Of a stretch of DNA of 64,000 nt, positions 33,463 through 46,451 are shown piece by piece. Made by a program: the position numbers and the translations under genes. Below the pieces are notes generated by a model. It did not search any database and was not told where the DNA came from. It saw only the letters and a program-made list of their open reading frames with translations. This DNA is from Punica granatum (Eukaryota > Streptophyta > Magnoliopsida > Myrtales > Lythraceae). Within the stretch, counting starts at the first letter, position 1. Each line of letters opens with the position of its first letter. The stretch covers positions 1,860,001 through 1,924,000 of the forward strand of contig NC_045132.1 of assembly GCF_007655135.1 (NCBI RefSeq), read 5' to 3'.

Positions 33463-36202
33463 GTTCCTGTTCATAAGTTATTTCGAGCCACATTTAGCAT
33501 TTGCCGCGGAGATTCAAGAGAGAATTCATTGCTGCTTGGAAGTTAATTAGGAACTACGAAACATATCGAAATTTGCATTTTAGAGAGAGAGAGAGAGAAA
33601 AGAATAGAATTTAGAGATAGATTCGGGGCAGAAAAGATACCCTCAAAAAGACAGAATCTAGTTATATATTATTACATACACACACAAATAATACATACAT
33701 ATATATATATATGTCCATATAAAGAGGACAAGATGCTTCAGTCAGAGACATTTCTCCATCACCCACAACCTGCATTCATATAGTTGAGTATAGTCTGTTA
33801 TCCCTATATATATATAGACCATAGCTAGGTGAGGCTAGGGTTAGCTTTTTAGCTGCTAGCTAGCTATAGCAGGCTTCAATTTGCATGCATTGGGTTTCTC
33901 CAGGGAATATTAACACTGCATTTCCTTTCTGGGACGGATGATAGGATGCTGACTCAAACACGATTCAAAGAGATCAATGGACTGTGATTTGAATTGAATC
34001 CACTGTCCATTCGCTACTTCTAGCCATATACATGTGAAGCATCCACTTGAGAGTAGCACTTATTATTCATCAAAAAAAAAAAAAAAGAAGCAAGTATCAA
34101 TATTGATATCGTTTGTTTGTTACATGAGAATAGCGTACATTATAAAATTGAAACTTATAAGAGAATTTCATGAAGTGATGAGAAAAAAAAAGAGTAATAT
34201 TGCTATATGTATTTCATATAATTTAACACATTATTACTCTTGCAATTGACTCACCCGGCTAGTTCATCTGTTTCATGAATTAAGTTGGTACCTTTTTCAC
34301 ATGTCGCATGCGCGAGGTATAGCATTATCAAACCGCCATGTTTCCAAGCCACCCCTCCAAATGATTATGTCCCAATTTTGACTTATTAATGAAAGCAAAT
34401 GCGCTGCTAACATGGTGTTTGCAGGATTTTCTAATTTAGTTGATGAAATAAATGTTAGAAATAGCAAGGACAAAATGATGATGGCAGTGGCTTAACGCTC
34501 TATAATAATTTTTGGCTCCAAGTTGTTTTTCTTTTATTTATTATTCGGAAAAAAATCTTAGGAAACGAATTCTAATGAATGCTCATAGCCTCTATGCTCC
34601 AGCTGATTAGGATAAGCTTCATATAACATAACAGCTAATTATATATATGCGAATATATTCAATACAAAATCAAATGAATAAAAATGTTATATCTGATATC
34701 AGATTCCCATGTCATAATTTTGAAGATGCACCATGTTAAATTGTATGATTACCTGTGCTCTCATATTATTATAAAATAAATTATCTGATCTACATTTTTT
34801 TTCTTGCTGAATTAATATTGTATTACATCATTTGATACTTTCAAGGAATACTAATTGTAATTTACGAAGGATCCTCGTTACCTGTGGATAAGAAAATAAA
34901 TACTTTTTTTTTAGTCTTTTTCGCTTTATTGCATGGTAAGATCTTGATGGGTGGCCTCTGAGGATCTCCCATATACATAGGATTCAGGTAATCTAACTAA
35001 GATATTCTTAACATATTAATCATCCAAAATAAAACAAATTGAGAAAAACGTAAAGAAAGATAAAAAGGAGAGGGTAGAATTTAGGGAACAAGAAAACCGA
35101 GAGGGGATAGTTTCTTTCTTCTTCTTCTTTTTTTTTACTTTTTTTTCCTTGAAAAGAGAGAGGATAAATTTTTATTTTTTAATGAATACAGGATAGAGTT
35201 GCGTATTCGCTTTTCCATGAAAGCCATTGGCGTGCCCTTTCAGATGTACTGAACCTAGGTCCCCAAATGGGGAAACTTTTCATCAATTTCCAATGCATCA
35301 TCGCCAATGCCGATGCAATAGTTCATTATAACATGCAATATATATATATATATATATATGTCACTTTTATAAGAGAAATTGCTGTATGAACATGGCTCAC
35401 CGTGTAAGAATTTTTACTCTTATAATTACGAAATGTGAGATAGTTGATAAATTATATTGTTAGCATATCATTTTCATAAAAATTCAACATCTATTAAAAA
35501 AAATATTATCATAATTGTGAGAACTAGCTTCCGACAATAAAAAGAGAACACCTACAGTTTAATTTATTTACTTTTAAACGCTACTGTTGTCACATTCACA
35601 TGCAAGCAAACGCTTCACAACTCTTTAATTTTCACTTCAAAAGGCCCATTTAAATCTCCTAAATCATCCACCCTTTCCTCTTTGTCTCTGCTATTCCAAC
35701 ATCTCTGCATCTCCTTCTCTCACTATTGGATTTTCCAGAATTAAGGTACTTGGGGGGAAGTCACATTTATGCCATTACACATTCCTTTCCAATTTTCCAT
35801 CGCTTATATATGAGTCTTTCTACTAATAGTTCGAATGCCTTTCATTGTTGTTTATTATTTTCTTGGTTGAAATCCCATAAGAGAAAAGAGTACATTAGAA
35901 GGAGCAGTGCTGCAACCTCCGAATTCGGAGGTTTCGACCGTCTCTAACGGGGCAGAATTGTAATTAAAAACAAAAGGAGCATTTGTTTGATTGTCTCTTA
36001 TTCGCATGTTCGGAGGTTGGTTTTTTGGGGAAGAAAAAGCATTTCTGTTATATAAAACATAATAATCCGAGAACTAACCCTAATTAAAGAAGAGAAAGGG
36101 GTGGTTATCAATTGCACACGCCCTTATCTAAAAACCTAAAAATTGTGTGTTCGATTCTTGTTATGATTATTCAGATCACTTAATTAATTTTTTTTGGCAT
36201 TA
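33463..36202. other. Intergenic DNA, no gene
   Basis: AT-rich sequence with TA and GA simple repeats (about 33575-33600, 33700-33712, 35340-35360). I looked for hairpins resembling known plant miRNA precursors around 33700-34020 and found no mature sequence I recognise. No open frame is convincing. Confidence 0.5.
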
Positions 36203-39200
36203 TCTATACTCTATATAAAAGTATGACAAGTTTTTTCAATTTTCAATATTTTGAAAATGTCACTATACTCTCGTGACTTTTCCTTAAACATTTTCGGCTC
36301 GTGACTTTTGCTCGCACAATTTCAGTGTATATATATATCGGTTCTTTCTATTCATTGCTTATTTTCAACGTTTTATTACCTTGCATTTCTCTTAACCGAA
36401 TTAGCTATTCATCACAAGTATGTTTGTTCTATTATTATTTCATAAAGATTTATAGTTTCAAAATTTCGTTGCACCATATGTTTGTTTTCAAAGTTTGTTG
36501 TCCCAACATGTTCATACAATTTTTCTCTCATCGCTATGAATCACGTGATTATTTTCAAAACTTCATGTTTCCCCAATTTTAATTTCAAAAATACCAGTAT
36601 CTTTCGTGAATTTCTTTTTATTTCCTTGTCTTTCTCTCAACCGAGTTAGCCATTTATCATAGGTATGTTTATTCTATTATTATTTCATAAAGATTTATAG
36701 TTTCAAAATTTTATTGCACCATATATTTGTTTTCAACGTTTGTTGTCCCAACATGTTCATACAATCTTTGTCTCATCATTATGAATCACGTGGTTATTTT
36801 CAAAATTTCATGTTTCCTCAATTTTAATTTCAAAAAAGACCCGTATCTTTTATGAATTTCTTTTTTGTTGCCTTGTATTTCTCTCAATCGAGTTAGCCAT
36901 TCATCACATGTATGTTTGTTCTATTATTACTTCATAACGATTTATAGTTTCAAAATTTCGTTGCACCATATGTTTCTTTTCAACATTTGTTGTCCCAACA
37001 TGTTCATACAATCTTTGTCTTATCGCTATGAATCATGTGGTTGTTTTCAAAATTTCATGTTTCCTCAATTTTAATTTCAAAAAATACTTGCATCTTTCGT
37101 GAATTTCTACATATCTTTTCATACATTTTACTCACATACTTTTGGTGTCTTCTATTAGTATGACTTGTTCTCACACTTTCAACTCTCTACTTATCGCTTA
37201 TTCTCAACATTTATTGCCTCACAAGTTCTATCATATTGCTTCAACTAAGTTAAACTTTGTACACCTCTTCTAAAGTACGACAATTCCTAAAGTGTTACTC
37301 CAACTTTTTTTTTCTTTTTTGTCATTGATAAATTAATAATATTACCATTTTATCATTTAGTCAAATAATACGAATGTTACTAAATATCACATCTTTTAAA
37401 TAGAATGACATCCTTTCATTTGTTTTAATAGAAAAACTAACTTATAAAAACTTATATCATGTTCTTTCTCATAATTATTTACTCTAACGAATGCATCATA
37501 CATGAAATAATTTCTCCATCCAACTCTCACGGTTCCTCTCTCCCCTTTCCTATTTACATTGTATCTTTTCTATTTTCTTTTTTGGTTTTTAATTACTTCT
37601 TCTTTTAATTCATCTTATTATTTGATTTTGCTGATCATTGGAAAAAATATTCTCCCATTCTCTTTCTTCTACTATGATCCTTTTATTTTTTAAAAGTTTC
37701 AAAAACTAACTTGTACCTGTTCTTTCTCGTGACCTTTTAATTTCAATGTACCATTTTATGCTTTTTCACTGTAAAAGCTATCTAGCATGTTCTTTCCCAT
37801 AATTGTTCACTCTGACAAACGTACCAAAGATGAAATAAGTTATCCATTCAACGTTCACAGTTCCTCTCTCCCCTTTTCTATTTACAATTGTATCGATGGA
37901 TTTTTTAAATTTATGTTACGAATTTTTAAATTTTGCTTTATAGATGAATATTTTCTGATGAGTAACTGACATATACCATGTGATTAATTTCTTTCGAAAA
38001 TATCAAATAACTTCAAACAATCTTTCGAAGAATTTTTCAAAATTTATATCAATTTATTTTAAAAATTATTTAAGACATTATATTGTCGGTAATTTATTTT
38101 TAAAGTCCCAATCAAATTTTTTCTGGGATTTTATGGATATAAAAGTATGCATTTGGGAGAATAAGAAAGAAAGAAAGAGAAGAAGAGTTTCAAAGAAAAG
38201 ATACGTCTTATCATTAATTTCTTTTTTATTTTATTTGTTTTCTCTTATCTCAGGTTTCTTCTTCTCTCCCTATTCTTATTCTCTTCTTTTTCTTTTGTCC
38301 ACAGACATCAGTTACAGTTTTATCCATTGCCACTGTAGTGCCTGTCATCACCACCTGCTAATAATGTTGCACAAGCTTAGAGTTCTCATGTTGTCAGCGT
38401 CTTCCCTTCATGAGCTCTAGGTACATTTTCGTTCTTGCTCCACAAGGGTACCTGAGTATCAATGGAGAGATAAGTTGCTTCCAATCTAATATCGATTATC
38501 AATACAATTTATCAGTTTGCAACTAAAATTAAATTTACTCTTGGGCCTTAAGTGGGATATAAAGTGTATTGTTTGTTTTTTAATTTATTTATTATGTATA
38601 AATTATGATAGATAATATGAATTACTAAAACAAATTTATATATACGTAAAATTGGGTTCGATCAACTTCCTTCCAATTTTCTTTCTTTAAACTTAAACCC
38701 GACCCTTAAGGTCTTTAATTTTCAGAATTTTTTGATTGATTTGTGCAGGTTTTTCTGAATTTTCGAGTTAAGGATGCCATTGCAAGACTATTCATGAAAA
38801 TAATAACTCCATTAATTATTTTGTAAACTTTAATTGAAAATTTAAATTGATTTCTCTATTTTTTCTTTAGGATATTCCTTTGAAATAAAAGATCAAGTCA
38901 GAAAAATATATCAACTAAAAATATTTTCTTGAAATAAATTATTTTTAATTGAGTTAATTTTTTTTTTTTAAAATCTTTTCTAATATTTAATCATTCTTAT
39001 CAAATTTGTATTATTCATATACGAGATTCTACACCAGTGCAACCCGCAGTGTGAAAAGAAAACATAGTTTAAAACGTTGCATCTATATTTTCATCATTAT
39101 ATACTATTTTTAATTCTATATAATTGTGCTATTATTAATAAATTAAAAAAATTGATGAAAATTGAAAAATAATAATTTTTTAGTGAAAGAAAAGAAAAAT

Positions 39201-40121
39201 AACTTAGGTTGAAATAGAGATAGAGTGGGGGTTGAAGAGAAATAAGTGAAAAGTAGAGTAGAAGATGACCATGTGTGAATTGATGGGGAGCGAGATAAGA
39301 GATATGAGTTTAAAATTTGTGCAGTTTTATTGCTTTGTTATTGCCTTCAGTTTTACTTTTTTCAATATAGTGAAAAATAATGGGGATAGTTTCGTAAAAT
39401 TTACAAAAATTGATGCGCGTATACTTAGATATAGTGATTTGTCGTTAGTATGCTAATTTTATAAATACTTTTTTATGTTACACATGTAAATACTATTAAC
39501 AATATATATGTGTGTGTGTGTGTGTTTCCATTGAAATTAATATTTTTTATTTTTTATTAAATAAATGAAATATGTTTTGTGAATATTATTAGTCACTTTT
39601 AATCATTTTTATTTTTAATTTAATATTTAAATACCCATGGGTCCATTTGGTAGATTTCCAGGTGCCATGTCTACAATGTTAGTGCCATGTTATAAAAGTC
39701 TGTTAAAATTGACGGCAAAATGATAGCATGCTAGACGTGACATGAAACTCATAATTTGTAAATTTTCATGCAATTAAAAATTCAGGCTAGAAATAATAGC
39801 AAGGGTAATTTTTTTATTTTTTTGGTCATCAACTCTCATAGATATTATTAACTATTTTTATGTTATTTATTTATAAATTAAAGTAAGAAGAAATTTCTAA
39901 CTAGAAATTATCGTAAATCCATTCAAAAGATGATACTATTAATTTACATATAATTTATATATTTCTTTTTTAAAAGATTTTTATTAATTTTGAACTCATG
40001 AACATCTTGTAGCCCATTAATTCTGATATTCTTTTACAAGCATATATTATGACATTCCATTACTATGTGTTTTAACCTTATAAAAAAAAATTCATGTGCA
40101 ACGCACGTGTAAATTCATTAG
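36203..40121 (+). mobile_element. Possible Helitron or Helitron cluster
   Basis: The left end, TCTATACTCTATATAAAAG after an A, looks like a Helitron 5' terminus. A palindromic CATGTGCAACGCACGTG lies at 40093-40109 and TTAG followed by T at 40118-40122. This is similar to the 16551 terminus but with TTAG in place of CTAG. A weaker palindromic end is near 39033. The interior holds a three-copy tandem array (36355-37108) and further duplicated blocks (about 37460-37570 against 37785-37900). No Rep/helicase frame was seen. It may be more than one element. Confidence 0.35.
36355..37108 (+). repeat. Tandem array of three units of about 245 bp
   Basis: The phrase ATTTATAGTTTCAAAATTT recurs with a spacing of about 245 bases (near 36447, 36692 and 36939). 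So do TTGTTGTCCCAACATGTTCA and CGAGTTAGCCATTTATCA-like blocks. Units differ by scattered substitutions. The similar 69- and 93-codon frames here are translations of this repeat, not genes. Confidence 0.85.
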
Positions 40122-42442
40122 TATTTATAAAATCTCCCCTATAACGAAAAAAGAAAAAGGAATATATTTGAAACAAACTCATCTCCTCTAGTGATTTATA
40201 GTCATCTCCACAAAATAATAAACTAGCTCTCATAAATGGGAAACAAATATGCTTATATTTGATAATAATTCTTTTTTTTTGTTTAATTATAGTAAGAAGA
40301 AATGTATCTTTGGCACACCCCATACCAATCTATGATACAAATCGGTTTCCCTTCAGCTCAAGTACTTGAGATGGATGTTTGGTTCCGACTGCAAATTTCA
40401 AAAATCAACAATTTATACGTAGAGTCCAACAAAGACAAAATTTATGAGTATCTAAGCTCTAGTTTATATATATGGTGGGATCTCTGTTTTTTTTTAATTA
40501 TTTTTTTCCTTTTGAAAATGATTTTGGTATTTGATGTGACAAGTGCCTAAATAAGATGTTTTTCCGTTTCTTGTTTCTATTTGATTTCATTTACATATAT
40601 TTTTAAATTTCGAATAAAGAACATATCATGCTGACATATATTGGGCTCTGTAAAGCGACTGCGAATCCAACCAGAGACATGCTTCTTGCTGCAATAATAA
40701 ATTAACAAATAAACAAGAGAAAATAAAAATAAAAAAAGAAGAAAATTTTAGGCATTGCTGGAATCTATATATAAATATACACCATGATATCCAAAATTTA
40801 ATTAATAAATCTAGGTTGAATCAAGTCAGTTCATTAATGAATAAAACTCTCCTAATTGTCATAACAACTACTATTATTGCTGCTGCTACTAATAATAATA
40901 ATTGTAATTGTAATTGCAATAATCTCAAATTTTAATATTCATCATTCGGTTACATAGTTACAGAGGTCAAGTTAGAATATTCATACCAAAAATCCACTGT
41001 GATCTATATGATGAACGATTAGTATATGATCCAGAGCAATATAAATATGTAAACCATCACAAAATCGATACAATGAGTATATATATGTGTGTGCACTTGC
41101 TTTTTGCGCTATGCAAATCTATATAACATCTGACGCTTTAAGAGCCACCAAATAAATATTCGATCTCCTGTAAAAATCGACTCTAATAAAGGATTCTTGT
41201 GTTTGCGTGTTCCTACTTAATTTCTCTAAATGCCAAGTCACAGGTTGCGAAATAAACTTCTGTGACTGCTAAAGTAGCAACTTAATAAGACCAAATTATA
41301 GAATGTACCTTAATCGGTACGCCCTAAGCTTAGACCAACAACATATGTTAATTATTTATATTGCTGAACCTTAATGAATCCCAATTTTATGGAAGTTCTC
41401 AATTATCTCAATCGGAGCCCTAATGCTCCTTCTCATAATAATGGGCTGTGATAAGGTCAACCCAACAAAGAGTGGGCCAGCATTGATATTCAATCTATTG
41501 GTCATGTTCAGCACCTCTTTCCTAATAAATTCTCTTTTTTCTTTTTTTCTTTTTTTCTTTTTTCTTGGCCAGCCTGCATGATGATTCTCTCATATATACT
41601 TTCAAAATTTGTCCTCCTTTGGTGGTACATGTCGGTTTCGTCCACTTAACAATGGTCCGAAACGCGAATATAGAATGCCTTCAAGTACATTTTATGGCTC
41701 TTTTTTAGTAAATCTCGATATCGATTAAATTATTTATATTTTTAATAATTTACTTCAATTATAAGTATGTTATGTTCTTGGATATTTTTCAAAAAAAGTA
41801 AGTATTTGTCATATATTTATTAATGGTTGATAGATAGAGGTATTGGACCCCATTTTAAACCATTGTACCATAGAATTTTCAAGCAATGTATCATGGAAGC
41901 TTGAAATTCCAAAGTTCCTAAAAGGAAAAAAAAGAAGAAGAAGGAGAAAATGGCATCGGCCAACTTGTCTAAGCTTATGTGTTATAAGGGTAAATTAATT
42001 ATAATATCATAAGGTTCCATTTTTATCTCAAATTTATCACAAATTTTTTACTTTTTTAAGAAAAATAATATCGTATTTATTAATCGTTTATGTTTCTATT
42101 ATTTGGGTAATGTGTCTTGAGTGAACAATCTATATTACTAATAACTTTTTATTCTCTCTCTCCTTAACTCCTTATCCCTCTTACTAATGCCAATTTCTCA
42201 CTTGCCCTTTTGTTGACGTATTTGGTCACTCTTGGAACTTCCCATCTGTGTCACTAACATCAGGATCAATTCTCTGGTGCATTGGATCAGATTAATTATG
42301 GGAAATGGCCTTGAACTCAACATTCCACAGGATCTGTAGCATCAGTTTAAATTACAAGCAGTGGTTTACTTTGATTATTTTTTGGCAGTTACGGAATTCA
42401 AACAGATTGAATCCATTACAACATTACAAAAGTCACAAGGAG
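40122..42442. other. Intergenic DNA with a SINE fragment, no gene
   Basis: At about 40805-40865, GTTGAATCAAGTCAGTTCATTAATGAATAAAACTCTC resembles the 3' half of the SINE family at 20108, in minus orientation. A trinucleotide-rich stretch (TAT/TGC/AAT) lies at about 40868-40915. No open frame shows a motif. Confidence 0.5.
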
Positions 42443-42501
42443 GACTAGAGCGAGCAAATGAAGAATCAGCTTATCCCTCTGACTAGAGCGAGCAAATGAA
42501 G
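42443..42501 (+). repeat. 21-bp direct repeat at a LINE fragment boundary
   Basis: GACTAGAGCGAGCAAATGAAG occurs at 42443-42463 and again at 42481-42501, exactly. The second copy abuts the start of the RNase H-like fragment, so the duplication may relate to its insertion. Confidence 0.85.
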
Positions 42502-43020
42502 CAACTTGCAGACTTCCCTGCACTTCTCTTTTGATTTCACTTCTCGTCAGTCTTCTTCATGGATTGGAATAGCAGTAACAGATCGATTTGGCACTCTACA
42601 ACATACATGGACGTTCAAATCCACCTCTACCGACCCTCTTGAAGGGGAAGCGGAAGCAGCTTTCCAGGCTATCTCAACAGCCGAGGAAATGAGTCATGCC
42701 TCCTTGCTTATGTTAGGTGATTCCATGGACGTCATAGATTTCCTTCGAGACATAGCTAATCTATCGTCTCTCTCATCTTTTCCTTCTTGCATTGCTAAGG
42801 CTAAAGACCTGTTAACTTCTTTTACTAGCTGGGATGCTCTGTATTGGCCAGGAAACTCGAATTATTTGGCCCATAATTTAGCTAGTCGGGCTGCATTTTG
42901 TAATCACAATGGACCTATCCTCATCTCCTCTCTTCCCACTTTTATTCTCTCTAGGGAAGCCGAGATGTAGAAGGTTATCTATTAATGATATTGTCTCCAT
43001 TCAGCAAAAAAAAAAAAAAA
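42502..43020 (+). pseudogene. 5'-truncated LINE fragment with RNase H-like domain and poly(A) tail
   Basis: An open frame of about 154 codons (stop at 42968-42970) reads SSWIGIAVTDRFG, then GEAEAAFQAISTAEEM, MLGDSMDVIDFLRD and YWPGNSNYLAHNLASRAAF. This is the order of the RNase H-like (RVT_3) domain that follows reverse transcriptase in plant LINEs and in related domesticated genes. The catalytic pattern is degenerate: GI(A) where an aspartate is expected, GEAEA, GDS, and AHNLA where a final Asp is expected. A pure A run of 15 (43006-43020) ends the fragment, as expected of a target-primed insertion. It is truncated at its 5' end and certainly inactive. A host RNase H-like gene is the less likely alternative. 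Confidence 0.65.
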
Positions 43021-44540
43021 TCGACAGAGAGATTATCGGGGCAGCTCGCCGCCCAAACGCCGAAGGTGACCCAGCAGGCAACCCCACCGGAGAGTGAAGA
43101 GCTATTAGATCGGGACCAACAAACGAGACACTCCAGCTCTAAGGTTGAGATAAATTTGGGCTTCTAAAGAGATTGGGACGGTGCATCGGCAAATACAACC
43201 TTGAGCGAGGTTGCTAGTAGGGTAGGGCATGCTGGAAGACCACTTTTGAGGTCGCATTGGTGGCACAAGCCACTCTCCCCACCTCAAATCAAATCATTTC
43301 GAAGTCCATCAATAAACCGATCTACGTTGACATCCAAAATAAAATATGATCAACTTAAAGTTGTATCAAAATTAATAGACTTTCAACATTCTTTTTTTGT
43401 TACGAGTTTTCTATTTATCATCTATATCGATAGTATTATAAAAGAGAAGCAATCTTTTCTCTAACTTTTGCTTTCTCGATTTACCCATACAAAATATACC
43501 AAATTAATAAGAATCATTCATTCAAGATTAAAATAATGAAAAAACTTACAAAAGCTACCCACTCACTCTCACGTTCCTTATTTTCCCTTGGGCCTAAACG
43601 TCAACTTTATTTTATACAAATAAATACTTGAGAAAGTTAATTTACATATGATTATACATCTTTTTTTCCTCGAAGATTATAATCCTATCATTTTCATTGT
43701 GTTGCAATTAAAATTGTCTAAATTAATTAGAAGTGACATATATCCATTCAGTACATTTTTTTTAAAGTTCATAATTGAATATCAATTTCATCTATTATCA
43801 TAATAAACGAGTAAAAATCGTATTTTTTAATGATTCTGTAAATAGTGTGGGTATGTCTCTGATTTCTCTATATTCATAAACGATTCAATTCGAATCTTCC
43901 AATACCAATAGAGAATACGCTCCCGACCTTTTCCTCTCTTCAACTTCGATCGCTCTTTGTCATTCTTGTCACTCTTCCCTGCTCGTCCAACTAATCTTAC
44001 AAATTATAATTCAGATTGTGGAGACAACTTGCCGAGGCCAACTGGCCTCACATAGCCTCAATGTAGTTAGTGCATCCTATGTCCACGTTAGATAGACCAA
44101 TCCATACACCCTCTTCATCCAGGGAGAGAGGATTGATGACTCATTTTTCTTTCCTCTCTATAAACAAATATGAAGGAATTTTTATGTATTCATAAAAAAA
44201 AAAGAGGAATTTCTAGTAAGTTTCTCCTTTCTCCTTTCATTTTCCTCATTCTCATTCATAAATACATAGAAAAAAGAAAGTTGCTATTGGAATATACATT
44301 GCATGGAACATAAGAGTGCGGAACACTTCATGAGTAGCACATTTCAATAAGTTGAGTGCGCGGACGCCTCATAGGCTAAGCATTAGCATTGTTGGAAAAA
44401 AAAAAAAACCGAAGGGAAAGAAATTTTCATTTTCATTGATTAATAAGAGGGAGAAAAACTTAAATGAGTGTCATATAGATTTCAAATCTATGTAACTGTT
44501 CTTTTTGGAAAAAAAAAATGAAAAAGGAAACATTTTTCTT
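43021..44540. other. Intergenic DNA, no gene
   Basis: GC-richer sequence (43021-43300) directly after the LINE poly(A) could be the leader of another retroelement. It yields only short frames in competing registers. The rest is AT-rich and non-coding. Confidence 0.45.
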
Positions 44541-44631
44541 TTTTTTTTTATAAGTGCTGTTTCATCATTTCATTAATCAAACCTGGTATTCACAATTACA
44601 ACACTTGTCCAGGAACATCAAAAAGAAACTC

Positions 44632-46181
44632 TCAGTACCATCTCAAACCTAACAAAGAAGCCAAACTACATATACTAACTTTGCTCTGTTCATTAGGAAG
44701 TGTGAGAACTCTCTCTTTAACATAAGCTAAGATTCTGCTAACTGACCCTCTTATAGTGTAGGTCTGTTTTTTTGAAGAATTCTGCAGTTCCTCTCCTTCC
44801 ATATAACATAGACATAAAAGGACCACAAATTCTTCCAGATTATTACATCGAGTTTTCTTCCTTTTCATGGAATTGATCCAAGCTGCTTCGGAATCCCAGT
44901 CCACCACTTGCTTACAAACTTCAAACCTAGTAAGTATACTCAACCAAACACACTTAGTAACAGGACAGGAGAAAAACAGATGATTCCTACTCTCCATCTC
45001 CTCCCCTCAATACTCACAATTAGCATTCTGTAGAATACTCCAATTCAGAAGTCTGCCTTTAGTAGCTAGCCTATTATGCCAAACGAGCCAGCAAATGAAT
45101 GCAAGTCTAAGGATGCATCCAGGAAACCAGATCGACCTACACCAATCTCCTTTCACTCCTCTAGGCTTTAACCGATTCCACGCACTGATTGAAGTGAACT
45201 TACCAGTTTAGCAAGCTTTCCATACAACTAGATCAGATTCCCCCAATACCAGCTGAGCTACCATAGTTTGAATGACCAAGGCTTGGGGATCCTTGCTCCT
45301 AGGCCAATGCCAGGCGCCTTCCCTTAGTACTACATCCAATTTTGCCTGCTTAGAGATGGTTGGAAAACAAAGAAATGATCTGTCACAAAAATCCACAAGT
45401 AGACCAACAGGCTACCAAGAGTCAAACCAGAAAGAGATAGTAGAATCATCCCCCGCCTTATTCACTATGAGGGGTCTTGCAACTTCTCTAAGTTGTAGCA
45501 GTTTTCTCCAACTCCAGGAACAATCACCGGGAGCCTTGAGTGACCAAAAACACCTTCCCTTTATAAGATAGGTATGCGCCCCCCCATGCCACCCGTAAGG
45601 AGCCGACTTTGATTAGTAACATCCATATATGCTTCAGGCCTCTCACCTTATTCCAACAGCCCAATTTCTTAATCCCCAAACCTCCGTGATGCTTAGGGAG
45701 ACAAACAGTATCCCAACTTACCTTGGCTCTGCTTGTGAGTTTATCTGAGCCCGGCCATAAGAATGTCTTGCACCTTTGCATAACAGCCTCGATAATACTC
45801 TTAGAGAGTATAAAAATCGAACACCAATAGTTGGCCATTGCAAGTAAAACAGAGTTTCTCATAACCATATATAAAAGTAATGAAATAGCTTCTGTTACCT
45901 TCAGGAAGTGTAATCGAACAATGAAGTAGCTTATTCCTTAAAACGACCAGTGACATATTATCCTTAACCAGCAACCAGAACCTACCATTAATGGCAAACT
46001 AATAATTATTCCAGAAAACCCAGCCCTGCCACTTTTTAGAGAAATCTTTAGCTTGAGGTTCCTTAACACGAGTCTTTAACAAGCAACAAATATCCACCCG
46101 GTGATCCTTTAACAATTTCTAAACCACCCTTTGTTTCATGGGGTCATTCGAACCCCTTATGTTCCAAGTTAAAACATTCAT
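44632..46181 (-). pseudogene. LINE ORF2 remnant: endonuclease start, RT thumb and zf-RVT, RT core deleted
   Basis: The frame opens with MNVLTWNIRGSNDPMKQ, the hallmark start of plant LINE ORF2 endonuclease, followed by LLKDHRVDICCLL and ARVKEP-like text. It is broken by a stop soon after the start. At about 45868 it passes straight to SVLLAMANYWCSIFILSKSI and CKTFLWPG, the region after the RT catalytic core. Then come LVVWKAC and NHLFFSCPVTKCVW of the zf-RVT domain. No FADD-type RT motif is present. The element could not retrotranspose. Confidence 0.75.
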
Positions 46182-46451
46182 TTGGGAGGAAGAGAAGAAG
46201 AACCTTTCACCTTTCTCCCTTTCCTCATACCTTGGACCATTTATACTGCTTGAGTCACACCTGCAGAAGCTTCCCTTGGTTTGCGACCAACAAAACCAAA
46301 GTCATCTGGGTCTTCCACTTGGGTTGTATCGTTTACATCTTCATTAGGATCTTCTTCTTGCTCTTCCAACACAACCTGAGTGTCTTCCTCAACCACTGCC
46401 AAAAGAGTTTTTTGATCCACTATATCCTCCACCATTACTTTAGGCTCAAGA

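Noticed and set aside
33700..34020. Possible microRNA precursor in a region of small inverted repeats
   Set aside because: I could not match any mature plant miRNA I know, and the only local inverse match (TGGACTGTGATT / AATCCACTGTCC) is short and imperfect.
42502..42970. Host RNase H-like gene
   Set aside because: The pure A15 tail right after the stop, the missing catalytic residues and lack of any upstream exon favour a LINE fragment.
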